This document shows, piece by piece, positions 36,434-44,917 of a stretch of 64,000 nucleotides of DNA. The stretch covers positions 124,001-188,000 of the forward strand of contig JAFVXW010000029.1 in the NCBI GenBank assembly GCA_017500935.1. The letters are read 5' to 3'. The first letter of the stretch is position 1, and every line of letters begins with the position of its first letter. Origin of the DNA: Lachnospiraceae bacterium. Its GTDB lineage: Bacteria; Bacillota; Clostridia; Lachnospirales; Lachnospiraceae. The position numbers and the translations under genes are program-made. Under the pieces are notes generated by a model, which did not search any database, was not told where the DNA came from, and saw nothing but the letters and a program-made list of their open reading frames with translations.

Positions 36434-38137
36434 ATGTTGATGGTCTTGCTGCAGTGGTGCAGTTTTTTTGTGATAACTTTTCTGACAGGGACGGCGGTGC
36501 TGTTCCCTTTTGAAAAGAAAACCGGATGGCAGGTGTGCCATGTTTCTTCCTATATGATGGCAGGTTTGCTGGTGCTGAATGTATATGCCCAGTATTTTAG
36601 CCTGGCAGCAGGCGTGGGACTTTTTGCCAACTTTGTGATGATCGCGGCAGCTGTGGCCGCAGGCGTGATCTGCCGCAGGCGGATCCTGGCGATTTTTATA
36701 AAATTAAAGCAGGAAACAAGCCGGGGACAATGGCTCTGGTATGTTTTTTGTGTGCTTTTGTTTGCTTATGGTTCTTCCAGAGGATATATGCATTTTGATA
36801 CGGGACTGTACCATGCCCAGAGTATCCGCTGGATCGAAGAGTACGGTGTTGTGCCCGGACTTGCCAATCTGCACAACCGTTTTGGCTACAACAGTGCGGC
36901 GTTTGCTTTGTGCGCCCTGTTTGGAGGTGCCGGTCTGACTGCAGAGCCGATGCACTGTGTACCCGGATTTTTTGCGCTTTTGTGTGCGTTTCGCTGTCTG
37001 CAGCTAAAAAGTGTGCTGTTGGGAAAGCGTAAGGTATGTCTTTCGGATTTTCTGTATATCGGCTGTATTTTTTATCTGGTTTCCGTCTTCCGCGAGCTGG
37101 TGTCTCCGGCATCGGATTATTTCGCCATGCTGATTCTGTTCTGGGCAGCGATGTGCTGGGTGGAACAGCTGGAACAGAAGCAAAAGAATCTGACACCCTT
37201 TTGCCTGTTGGCTTTGGTTTTAGTCTGGGCAGTTTCGGTAAAGCTGTCCACAGCAGTACTTCTTTTGCTGGTTTTGTATCCGGCGGTGCTGCTTTTGCGT
37301 CAGAAGAGATGGAAGGAGATCGGACTGTATCTGGGACTTGGCGTTTTGATCGTGCTGCCCTGGCTGATCCGCAATGTGCTGATCTCAGGATGGCTGCTGT
37401 ATCCCTTTACGCTGTTTGATGTGTTTGAGGTTGACTGGAAGATTCCCAAAGGCTATGCCGATTATGACCGGTTTGAGATTCAGGTCTACGGCAAGGAAAT
37501 CTTTGATGTAAACCGGAAGGATATGCCGTTCTGGCAGTGGTTTCCCAACTGGTTTGCAGCGCAGGCGGGAATGGACAAGCTGCTGGTGCTGGCTGGCTGG
37601 ATCTGTGTGCCGCTGGGCGGTGCCATGATATTTCTGACCCTGATGTTTAAGCTGTGGAGAAAAGAGGGAGCGCTTGTCAATCCTCTGGGAATTGCGCTGG
37701 AGCCGTTTCTTTTGCTGGAAGTGACAGCGCTTGCAGGATTTTTGGCATGGCAGTTTGGTGCGCCGCTGGTCAGATACGGATGCTTTTTTGTGCTGTTTCT
37801 GCCGCTTGTCATGCTGGGAAGTCTGTTTTTATGGATTTTCAGAAGCAAAGCAGGACTGCGGATTTTTCAGGTGATACTGGTGGCATTTTTGCTTTACAGA
37901 GGGTATAATTTAACCAATATGGTACTGGAAATGGCAGATGAGCCTTACTATGTATACCAGCAGGATTACGGTACCTTTGATGCCGATACCTATGAGATTG
38001 ACGGGATCACCGTTTATGTACCGCAGGTGCAGGGGCAGATCGGATATGATAAGTTTCCTTCCTCTCCTGTGGTGCAGGATATACAGCGGCGCGGCAAAAC
38101 GATCCGATCCGGTTTTCGTGCGGCGGATAAAAAATAA
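36434..38137 (+). CDS. large polytopic membrane protein, LIC_10190-like GT-C candidate
   Basis: The 567-residue protein has about 12 hydrophobic helices. The first large outer loop contains HFDTGLYHAQSIRWIEEYG near residue 118, with an Asp and His placed as in GT-C glycosyltransferases, and LANLHNRFGYNSA follows. This pattern recalls the LIC_10190 membrane family. A hydrophilic C-terminal end follows the last helix. ATG 36434 is chosen, 9 nt after AGGAAG; GTG 36425 is an alternative. It probably adds or handles a lipid-linked sugar in the polysaccharide pathway, but no reaction is proven. Confidence 0.7.
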   Translation: MLMVLLQWCSFFVITFLTGTAVLFPFEKKTGWQVCHVSSYMMAGLLVLNVYAQYFSLAAGVGLFANFVMIAAAVAAGVICRRRILAIFIKLKQETSRGQWLWYVFCVLLFAYGSSRGYMHFDTGLYHAQSIRWIEEYGVVPGLANLHNRFGYNSAAFALCALFGGAGLTAEPMHCVPGFFALLCAFRCLQLKSVLLGKRKVCLSDFLYIGCIFYLVSVFRELVSPASDYFAMLILFWAAMCWVEQLEQKQKNLTPFCLLALVLVWAVSVKLSTAVLLLLVLYPAVLLLRQKRWKEIGLYLGLGVLIVLPWLIRNVLISGWLLYPFTLFDVFEVDWKIPKGYADYDRFEIQVYGKEIFDVNRKDMPFWQWFPNWFAAQAGMDKLLVLAGWICVPLGGAMIFLTLMFKLWRKEGALVNPLGIALEPFLLLEVTALAGFLAWQFGAPLVRYGCFFVLFLPLVMLGSLFLWIFRSKAGLRIFQVILVAFLLYRGYNLTNMVLEMADEPYYVYQQDYGTFDADTYEIDGITVYVPQVQGQIGYDKFPSSPVVQDIQRRGKTIRSGFRAADKK

Positions 38138-38188
38138 ATGAAGAATATAACTGTGAAGCTGTAAATCAGCTGGATATGGAGTGTGTAT

Positions 38189-39256
38189 ATGAAGACTTAC
38201 GGTGTGATCATGGCCGGAGGAGGCGGAACCCGTTTCTGGCCGCTTTCCACGAAGCGGGAGCCCAAGCAGTTTTTAAATCTTTCCGGACGGGATATTTTAT
38301 TAAATGAAACGATTGACAGACAAAAAGAACTGATGGATTTAAAGGATCTTTTTGTGGTGACCAATGTGTCACAGGTACCTTTGGTGCTGGAGCGCACACA
38401 GGGACGTATTGCCAAAGATCATGTGCTTTCTGAGCCTGCAGCCCGCAATACGGCAGCGTGTATCGGCTATGCGGCGATGGAGATCGTGCGCAAGTATGAA
38501 GACGGTGTGATGTGCATTTTTGCGGCGGACCATCATATCCGCGATGAAAAGACCTATACCGCAGTGATGAAGGAGGCGGTGCGGATTGCAGCCGGGGAAG
38601 ATGCGCTTGTGACCATCGGTATCAGACCCACCTATCCGGCAACCGGATACGGCTATATCCGCAATGTGAAGGCGGAAGGCAAAGCCTACCGCACAGTGGA
38701 AGAATTTGTGGAAAAGCCTGACAGGGATACGGCGGAAAGCTATGTAAACAGCGGCGTATACGCCTGGAACAGCGGTATGTTTGTGTGGAAAGCATCCACC
38801 ATCTTAAAGTATTATGAAAAGCTTTTGCCCGATGTCTATGAATGTCTGGTAAAGATTGGCGATGCCATGGGAACAGAGCAGGAAAAGGCAGTGATCGAAG
38901 CGGTATATCCCACGATCCCTAAGATCTCTGTGGACTATGGCATTATGGAACGGGCAAAAGGCGTTCTGATGCTGGAAGGTGATTTTGGCTGGAGCGATGT
39001 GGGCAGCTGGGACAGCTTAGACAGCGTCAAGCAAAAGGATGAACAGGGCAATATCACCAATGGAAAGACAGTATTGCTGGATTCAACAGACTGCGTGGTA
39101 TATGGAAAGCACAAGCTGATCGCGGCAGTGGGCGTGAAAGACTTGGTGATCGTGGAAGCAGATGATGCGGTGCTTGTGTGTCCTGTCAAAGAAGCGCAGC
39201 GGGTAAAAGAGATCGTGGAAGCGCTTCCGGGACTTTCACTGGAGCGTTACCTGTAA
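38189..39256 (+). CDS. manC: mannose-1-phosphate guanylyltransferase
   Basis: The enzyme makes GDP-mannose from mannose-1-phosphate and GTP. The 355-residue protein has the nucleotide motif AGGGGTRFWPLS (near residues 7-18), FAADHHI (near 110), FVEKPD (near 171) and the product-site FGWSDVGSWDSL (near 264). The isomerase domain of bifunctional ManC/AlgA proteins is absent. Start ATG 38189 follows GGAG by 7 nt. It lies 51 nt after the LIC_10190-like gene and before the Spo0A-domain gene, and implies that mannose, or a sugar derived from GDP-mannose, is in the polysaccharide. Confidence 0.94.
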   Translation: MKTYGVIMAGGGGTRFWPLSTKREPKQFLNLSGRDILLNETIDRQKELMDLKDLFVVTNVSQVPLVLERTQGRIAKDHVLSEPAARNTAACIGYAAMEIVRKYEDGVMCIFAADHHIRDEKTYTAVMKEAVRIAAGEDALVTIGIRPTYPATGYGYIRNVKAEGKAYRTVEEFVEKPDRDTAESYVNSGVYAWNSGMFVWKASTILKYYEKLLPDVYECLVKIGDAMGTEQEKAVIEAVYPTIPKISVDYGIMERAKGVLMLEGDFGWSDVGSWDSLDSVKQKDEQGNITNGKTVLLDSTDCVVYGKHKLIAAVGVKDLVIVEADDAVLVCPVKEAQRVKEIVEALPGLSLERYL

Positions 39257-39288
39257 AGAAAATCGGTGAAAAGCAGTAGTTTACAGCA

Positions 39289-39310
39289 TTCGACATCCTG
39301 TTTTGTCGAA
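39289..39310. promoter_or_regulatory. inverted pair of Spo0A boxes
   Basis: TTCGACA (39289-39295) and TGTCGAA (39304-39310) are exact reverse complements with 8 bp between. Each matches the core Spo0A box TGNCGAA. They lie about 125 bp before the gene for a Spo0A DNA-binding domain protein. No T-run follows, so this is not a terminator for manC. A second weak inverted repeat (CACGA/TCGTG, 39325-39341) lies downstream. Confidence 0.6.
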
Positions 39311-39433
39311 CAGCCGCGAAACTTCACGAGGGGTTTTCGTGGGAATCATGACTGTCCGATGTTAAGATGAAGAAAAAACATTGCATGTCTGCATACGGCA
39401 GGCAAAAGATCTGCATCTGACAGGAGGAAAAAA

Positions 39434-39802
39434 ATGATTGCTGAAAATACGAATCTTATCGAACTGGAACGTTATGTGTCAAAGATGATGCTGGAACTGG
39501 GAATTCCGGCGCATTTAAGAGGATATTATTATCTGCGGGAGGCAGTGCTGCTTTCCGTGGAAGATATGGAACTGGTAAGCAGTGTGACCAAGCTTTTATA
39601 TCCGGTGATCGCGCGCAGCCATAAGACCACTTCACAGAGAGTGGAACGGGCAATCCGCAACGCGATAGAAGTTTCCTGGGAACGCGGCAATCCGGAGGTG
39701 TTTGAAGATCTCTTTGGATTTTCCAGAGAGACCCAAAGTCCCAGACCGACCAATTCCGAATATATAGCACGGATTGCAGATAAAGTCCGGATAGACGGAT
39801 AA
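39434..39802 (+). CDS. stand-alone Spo0A C-terminal DNA-binding domain protein
   Basis: This 122-residue protein is essentially only the effector domain of Spo0A. It has the conserved core GIPAHLRGYYYLREAV (near 19-34), LLYPVIA, and the recognition-helix stretch TTSQRVERAIRNAIEVSW starting near 66. RGNPEVF, LFGF and the closing PTNSEYIARIADK follow. The N-terminal receiver domain with its phospho-acceptor Asp is absent, and the sequence before the ATG is non-coding. The gene has its own AGGAGG site 7 nt from the ATG and looks intact. DNA binding to Spo0A boxes is expected from the conserved helix, without control by phosphorylation. Two such boxes sit upstream, and exopolysaccharide genes follow 27 nt downstream. 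It may activate or repress them, or compete with full Spo0A. Confidence 0.93.
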   Translation: MIAENTNLIELERYVSKMMLELGIPAHLRGYYYLREAVLLSVEDMELVSSVTKLLYPVIARSHKTTSQRVERAIRNAIEVSWERGNPEVFEDLFGFSRETQSPRPTNSEYIARIADKVRIDG

Positions 39803-39829
39803 AAATACGGATTTGCAGAGAGGATAAAC

Positions 39830-40756
39830 ATGTTATTAAGTGTGATCGTACCCTGTTATAATGAAGAAGAAAATGTAGAATGTTTTTATGAGGAACTGTT
39901 GAAGCTGGAGTCTTTTTTTTCACAAAAAGAGCTTGAGCTGGAGATCATCTATGTGGATGACGGTTCTAAGGACAGCACGGTGCCCAAGGTGCGCAGTCTG
40001 CATCAGAAGGATGAAAGAGTGCATCTGGTTTCCTTTTCCCGTAATTTCGGCAAAGAGGCAGGCATGTATGCCGGCCTGCAGAAGGCAAAGGGTGACTATG
40101 TGGTGATCATGGATGCTGATCTGCAGGATCCGCCGTCACTTTTGCCGGAGATGTTTTCCTATATTGAGCAGGGATATGATTCGGTTGCCACAAGACGTGT
40201 GACCAGAAAGGGCGAGCCGCCGATCCGTTCCTTTTTTGCAAGACTGTTTTATAAGATCATGAATAAGATCTCCAAAACAGAGATCGTGGACGGGGCAAGA
40301 GATTACCGGCTGATGACCCGTCAGGTGGTGGATGCGATCCTTGCCATGTGTGAGTATAACCGTTTTACCAAGGGTATTTACGGCTGGGTCGGTTATCAGA
40401 CCAAGTGGCTGGAATATGAAAATGTGGAGCGCGCCCACGGCGAGACAAAATTTAATTTCTGGAAGCTGTTTTTATATTCCATCGAGGGCATCACGGCATT
40501 TTCCACCGTGCCGCTGGCGATTGCTTCCTTCATGGGTGTGCTGTTTTGCATCGCGGCATTTGCAGCGATTGTTTTTCTGATCATTAAAAATCTGATCTAT
40601 CATGATCCGGTGGCAGGATGGCCGTCCTTGGTATGCATCATTTTGCTTGTCAGCGGTGTGCAGCTGTTTTGCCTGGGAATTGTGGGACAGTATCTGTCCA
40701 AGACTTATCTGGAAGTAAAACGCCGTCCCATCTATCTGGTAAAGGAAGAACTGTAA
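39830..40756 (+). CDS. GtrB/DPM1-like polyprenyl-phosphate glycosyltransferase (GT2)
   Basis: The 308-residue enzyme should move a hexose from a nucleotide sugar to undecaprenyl phosphate on the inner membrane face. The GT2 domain shows VPCYNEEENV (near 7), VDDGSKDST (near 42), the DADLQDPP metal motif (near 93) and RVTRKGEPPIRSF. Two C-terminal membrane helices (about 228-252 and 263-290) are typical of GtrB. It would supply the lipid-linked sugar for GT-C enzymes such as those at 33999 and 36434. AGAGGA precedes the ATG; the next gene starts 4 nt after its stop. Confidence 0.9.
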   Translation: MLLSVIVPCYNEEENVECFYEELLKLESFFSQKELELEIIYVDDGSKDSTVPKVRSLHQKDERVHLVSFSRNFGKEAGMYAGLQKAKGDYVVIMDADLQDPPSLLPEMFSYIEQGYDSVATRRVTRKGEPPIRSFFARLFYKIMNKISKTEIVDGARDYRLMTRQVVDAILAMCEYNRFTKGIYGWVGYQTKWLEYENVERAHGETKFNFWKLFLYSIEGITAFSTVPLAIASFMGVLFCIAAFAAIVFLIIKNLIYHDPVAGWPSLVCIILLVSGVQLFCLGIVGQYLSKTYLEVKRRPIYLVKEEL

Positions 40757-40759
40757 GTT

Positions 40760-41521
40760 ATGACAGCCAATGAAAAAGTAAGTATTGTGGTGCCGGTTTA
40801 CAATGCGGCAGCTTATCTGGAAAAAACGGTGGAAATGGTGCGCAGCCAGACATTTTCTGACTGGGAGCTGATCCTGGTCAATGATCATTCTGCAGACGAC
40901 AGTCAGAAAATACTGGACAGGATGGCAGCGCAGGATGCGCGGATCCGTGTGTTTTTGCAAAAAGAAGGCGTCAAAGGGGCTGCCAATGCCAGAAATCTGG
41001 GCACATCCCGGATGACAGGCAGGTATCTGGCATTTCTGGATGCAGATGATGTATGGATGCCGGAAAAGCTTGCAAAACAGCTGGCATTTATGAAGCAGGA
41101 GGATGCCGCTTTTGTATTTTCCGCCTATGAATTTGGAGATGAAAATGCGGTGGGAACCGGAAAAATCGTGGAAGTTCCGGACAGGCTGAGCTATCGGAAA
41201 GCATTGTCCAGAACGGTGATCTTTACCAGCACCGTATTGTTTGATACCCAAAAAATACCCGCAAAGCTTCTGTATATGCCGGATGTGGCAAGTGAAGATA
41301 CCGCCACCTGGTGGCAGATTCTGCGGGAAGGCTATACTGCCAGAGGCTTGAATGAAAATCTGGCGATTTACAGAAGACCGAAAAAATCACTGTCTTCCAA
41401 TAAGTTTAAAGCGATGACAAGAATCTGGAATTTATACAGAAAACAGGAAAAGCTGTCTGTGATATCCAGTGCCTGGTATTTTTGCTTCTGGGCGCTGCGT
41501 GCAACACTGCGCAGAATTTAG
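40760..41521 (+). CDS. GT2 family glycosyltransferase
   Basis: The 253-residue protein has a GT-A fold: VSIVVPVYNAA (near 7), VNDHSADDS (near 41), GAANARNLG (near 75) and the metal motif FLDADDVW (near 93). No membrane helix is predicted before the slightly hydrophobic C-terminus. It resembles teichoic/EPS GT2 enzymes such as EpsE-like or TuaG-like proteins. It probably adds one sugar of the repeat unit; donor unknown. It starts 4 nt after the gtrB-like gene and is followed by the priming transferase. Confidence 0.88.
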   Translation: MTANEKVSIVVPVYNAAAYLEKTVEMVRSQTFSDWELILVNDHSADDSQKILDRMAAQDARIRVFLQKEGVKGAANARNLGTSRMTGRYLAFLDADDVWMPEKLAKQLAFMKQEDAAFVFSAYEFGDENAVGTGKIVEVPDRLSYRKALSRTVIFTSTVLFDTQKIPAKLLYMPDVASEDTATWWQILREGYTARGLNENLAIYRRPKKSLSSNKFKAMTRIWNLYRKQEKLSVISSAWYFCFWALRATLRRI

Positions 41522-41568
41522 GAAATACTGTGAAACAACGGAACAGTGAAGTGAAAGGAACAAAGGAA

Positions 41569-42966
41569 ATGACACAAAAAGGTTCAGCGAAGCGTCTGAT
41601 CATACTGGCGCTGGCCCTCTTGGGACTGGTGATCTATACAGGATTTTACGCATACATGTGGTATCATTATTTTTACCACCAGATTGCATGGAAAACACAG
41701 AATCCGTTTTACAGAAACGGACATCTTTTGGTGATCGGTATTTATTTTGTACTGCTGTTTTTCTTTTCCAATACCTATGGAGCATTGAAAATCGGCTATT
41801 TAAAGCCCTTTGATGTATTTTTGTCACAGATTTTTTCCCTGATCTGCGTAAATGTGATCTCCTATGCACAGCTGTCTTTGATGTATGGCTGGCTGATCTT
41901 AGGCGGCGAAAAGATGATCCCCATGACGATCTGGCAGATCGCGGCGGCAGGTGCATGGTCCTGGCTGTGCAATCTGATCTATAAAAAGGCATTTCCACCC
42001 AGAGAGCTTCTTTTGGTGCACGGTGAGCGTACCATCGATGATATTCTGGCAAAGTTTGCCAGCAGACCTGACAAATATCATGTGAGAAACTGTATGAACA
42101 TCGAGGCCGGATATGAAGCGATCGAAAAAGAGCTTGCAAACGGATATGATGCTATCGTGCTCTGGGATGTGCATACAGAGGCCCGCAACAAGCTGTTAAA
42201 ATACTGCTACAGCCGTTCCATCCGCGTTTATATGATGCCGAAGATCCCGGATGTTATCGTAAAGGGAAGTGAACAGCTGCATCTGTTTGACACCCCGATC
42301 CTTCTGACCCGCGAGTATGCCCTGTCCATTGACCAGCGCATCGCAAAGCGTATCATCGACGTGATCTGTTCCCTGATCCTTCTGGTGATCGCATCCCCGA
42401 TCATGCTCATCACTGCGATCGTGATCAGACTCTATGACGGCGGTCCGGTTTTGTATAAGCAGATCCGCTGTACCAGAGATGCAAAAGAGTTTGAAATCTT
42501 AAAATTCCGCAGCATGCGTGTGGATGCGGAAAAAGACGGTGTTGCCAGACTGGCCTCCAAAAATGACTCCCGTATCACACCCATCGGCAAGTTTATCCGT
42601 GCGGTGCGTATCGATGAGCTGCCCCAGCTGATCAATATCTTAAAGGGTGAAATGTCCTTTATCGGTCCCAGACCGGAACGCCCCCAGATCATCGCACAGT
42701 ATATGGAAGAAATGCCGGAGTTTGCGTTCCGTATGAAAGTAAAGGCCGGTCTTGCCGGATACGCGCAGGTGTACGGAAAATACAATACCACCCCGTATGA
42801 TAAATTAAAGCTTGATCTGTTTTACATTAAAAATTATTCGGTATGGCTGGATATCAAGCTGATGCTTTTGACCTTAAAGATTTTGTTCACCCCCGATGCC
42901 ACAGAGGGCGTGGACGCAAAACAGGTAACAGCACTCAAACAGCAGGTGGAAGAGAAAGAGAAATAA
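41569..42966 (+). CDS. polyprenyl glycosylphosphotransferase (priming enzyme)
   Basis: This enzyme starts the repeat unit by placing a sugar-1-phosphate on undecaprenyl phosphate. The 465-residue protein has about four N-terminal helices, a soluble CoA-binding-like domain, then another helix (near 260-285) and the catalytic bacterial sugar transferase domain. The domain carries FEILKFRSMR (near 305), RIDELPQLINILKGEMS (near 345) and IGPRPERP. ATG 41569 is chosen with AAAGGAA 8 nt upstream. GTG 41530 would add 13 residues and cannot be excluded. It is followed 6 nt later by the Wzz-like gene. Confidence 0.93.
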   Translation: MTQKGSAKRLIILALALLGLVIYTGFYAYMWYHYFYHQIAWKTQNPFYRNGHLLVIGIYFVLLFFFSNTYGALKIGYLKPFDVFLSQIFSLICVNVISYAQLSLMYGWLILGGEKMIPMTIWQIAAAGAWSWLCNLIYKKAFPPRELLLVHGERTIDDILAKFASRPDKYHVRNCMNIEAGYEAIEKELANGYDAIVLWDVHTEARNKLLKYCYSRSIRVYMMPKIPDVIVKGSEQLHLFDTPILLTREYALSIDQRIAKRIIDVICSLILLVIASPIMLITAIVIRLYDGGPVLYKQIRCTRDAKEFEILKFRSMRVDAEKDGVARLASKNDSRITPIGKFIRAVRIDELPQLINILKGEMSFIGPRPERPQIIAQYMEEMPEFAFRMKVKAGLAGYAQVYGKYNTTPYDKLKLDLFYIKNYSVWLDIKLMLLTLKILFTPDATEGVDAKQVTALKQQVEEKEK

Positions 42967-42972
42967 ATATTT

Positions 42973-44034
42973 ATGCAGGATAAGGAAACAAAAGCCTATT
43001 GGGAAGAAAGATTTGACGAAAAACGTTTTTTCCTCTGTATGACAAAAAGAGCGTGGGTAATTTTAGCGGCAGCTTTGGCTGGCGCTCTTTTTGCTGGGGG
43101 ACTTTATCTGATGGTGCGGCTTCTGACGCAGGGGCCTGCGCAGTATCAGGCACAGGTGCTGTATGCCATCCGTTACAATGTGCAGGAAGAAGATGAGACT
43201 TTAAAGGCTTTTATCAATGAATACAACGCCCATACCTGGGGCGACATGATGCGTTCTGATAAGGTGATGGTGCATGTCATGGCGCTTTTGCCGGATATGG
43301 ACCGGGCAGAAGTGGAAGCGGCGGTTTCCACCTCCATTGCATCCGATCCAGAATTTTTGTCGGCGCAGTTTACGGCAGACAGTGCAGAGACCGCAGACAG
43401 AATGGCAGAAGCCTTTAATACAGCCATGCAGCTGTTTGGTGAAACGCTGACAGAACGCGGTCTGACCGCCATTGAAGCATGGAAGACCACAGCGGCGCAG
43501 CAGCTGCAGCCTGAGAACCGCGTGAAAAATGCAGCGTTTCTGGGAGCGGTTTTAGGTGCCCTTGCAGGATGCATCGCGCTGATGGCATGGTATGTGCTGG
43601 ATGATTCCGTGCGGACCCATCAGGATCTTTCCGGTGTGGATATGGGATATTTTTCTGAAAAAATGAAAGGACAGGATCTGGCTTCCCGTTTCTGGGGATA
43701 TAAAACCAATGCCCCGGATTCGGTGTGGGATCAGGAGTGTGCTGCCAATATCGCCTATGCGGCACAGACAATGGCTTTCCGTGAGATCGATCTGCACAGT
43801 GCACTCAATGCGCAGACGGATTATGAACTGTTGCGTGAAGCACCGGTGGTGCTTTATCTGAAATGGAGTAAAGTAAGCAGACGGCTGCTTCTCCATGCAG
43901 TCAGCCAGCTTGCAAGGCAGGATGTGGAAGTGGCCGGAATTGTGATCACAGATACCGATGCCCGTTTTCTTGCGCTTTACTATGGAAAGAAAAAAGCGGG
44001 GATCTGGGCAGACGACAGGGAGGAACAGGTATGA
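42973..44034 (+). CDS. Wzz/CpsC-like chain-length protein with degenerate BY-kinase-like tail
   Basis: The 353-residue protein has two membrane helices (about 28-50 and 190-211) around an extracytoplasmic region, the layout of polysaccharide co-polymerases that set chain length. After the second helix comes DDSVRTHQDL, the usual Wzz-to-kinase joint. The cytoplasmic tail follows, and its last 60 residues (VVLYLKWSKVSRR to VEVAGIVITD) resemble the end of bacterial tyrosine kinases. The Walker A loop, Walker B and Tyr cluster of such kinases are absent. It may therefore be a Wzz fused to a dead kinase domain, and no separate kinase is found nearby. The stop overlaps the next ATG. Confidence 0.72.
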   Translation: MQDKETKAYWEERFDEKRFFLCMTKRAWVILAAALAGALFAGGLYLMVRLLTQGPAQYQAQVLYAIRYNVQEEDETLKAFINEYNAHTWGDMMRSDKVMVHVMALLPDMDRAEVEAAVSTSIASDPEFLSAQFTADSAETADRMAEAFNTAMQLFGETLTERGLTAIEAWKTTAAQQLQPENRVKNAAFLGAVLGALAGCIALMAWYVLDDSVRTHQDLSGVDMGYFSEKMKGQDLASRFWGYKTNAPDSVWDQECAANIAYAAQTMAFREIDLHSALNAQTDYELLREAPVVLYLKWSKVSRRLLLHAVSQLARQDVEVAGIVITDTDARFLALYYGKKKAGIWADDREEQV

Positions 44035-44915
44035 GCAGCGCAAAGAAGGAAGCACTGAGCGTGCAGTTTCTGATCTCCATGCTGACAAGAGAAAAGACAG
44101 AATCTGCGGCACTTGCCAGTTATATCAAGGCTCATGTGGAGAATATGAAGCTTTCTGCGGAGAGCATCCTGATCCATCAGTGTGATCGCAATGCCTATGA
44201 AGAACTGAGCTGCAATGGGCATAAGGTGCGCTGTTATCATTTTGCGGAGCGCGGTGTGGGACTGTCCCGCAACAATGCACTGATGCGCGCAGATGCAGAT
44301 ATTTCCGTGTTTGCGGATGAAGATATTGTCTATGAAAAGGATGCCGCAGAGCAGATCCGTCAGGCATTTATGCAGCATCCGGAAGCGGATATGCTTTTGT
44401 TTAATGTAAAGGTGGCAAAGGAGCGCAGAACCTACTGGAATGACAGCTTTCACAGAGTGCGCTGGTACAACTGCGGCCGGTATCCGGCATACAGCTTTGC
44501 GCTGCGTACCGGTAAAATGCATGCGGCCAATGTGAGTTATTCCCTGCTCTTTGGCGGCGGCGCCCGCTTTTCAAACGGCGAGGACAGTCTGTTTATCAGC
44601 GACTGTTTAAAAGCCGGACTCAAAGTTTATGCAGTGCCGGTTTGCATCGGCGAAGAAATTCCAAGACCTTCCACCTGGTTTTTTGGATATAATGAGAAAT
44701 TTTTTTATGACAGAGGGGTACTCTATCATTATCTGTACAAAAAAATGGCACCTGTGTGGGGCCTGCGCTTTATGCTGAAAATGAAATCTGCGCTGGCGGT
44801 GCAGAATGTGACGGCACAGGATGGGGTTATGCCGGATGGGAAAACGGCACTTACCTGGAAAATGGCATGGAGCCTGATGCTTGACGGAATCAGGGATGCC
44901 CGGAAAGGAATCTGA
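44031..44915 (+). CDS. GT2-like glycosyltransferase
   Basis: The 294-residue protein has a GT-A fold of a divergent kind. Visible are GVGLSRNNALM (near 75), the acidic FADEDIVY (near 94, in place of DxD) and GEDSLFISDCLKAG (near 183), typical of GT2 enzymes that read ED-x-LF. The first strand lacks the usual VxYN motif and begins QFLISMLTREK. It starts with ATGA overlapping the Wzz stop, so it is translated with that gene. It likely extends the repeat unit; donor unknown. Confidence 0.82.
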   Translation: MSSAKKEALSVQFLISMLTREKTESAALASYIKAHVENMKLSAESILIHQCDRNAYEELSCNGHKVRCYHFAERGVGLSRNNALMRADADISVFADEDIVYEKDAAEQIRQAFMQHPEADMLLFNVKVAKERRTYWNDSFHRVRWYNCGRYPAYSFALRTGKMHAANVSYSLLFGGGARFSNGEDSLFISDCLKAGLKVYAVPVCIGEEIPRPSTWFFGYNEKFFYDRGVLYHYLYKKMAPVWGLRFMLKMKSALAVQNVTAQDGVMPDGKTALTWKMAWSLMLDGIRDARKGI

Positions 44916-44917
44916 GA

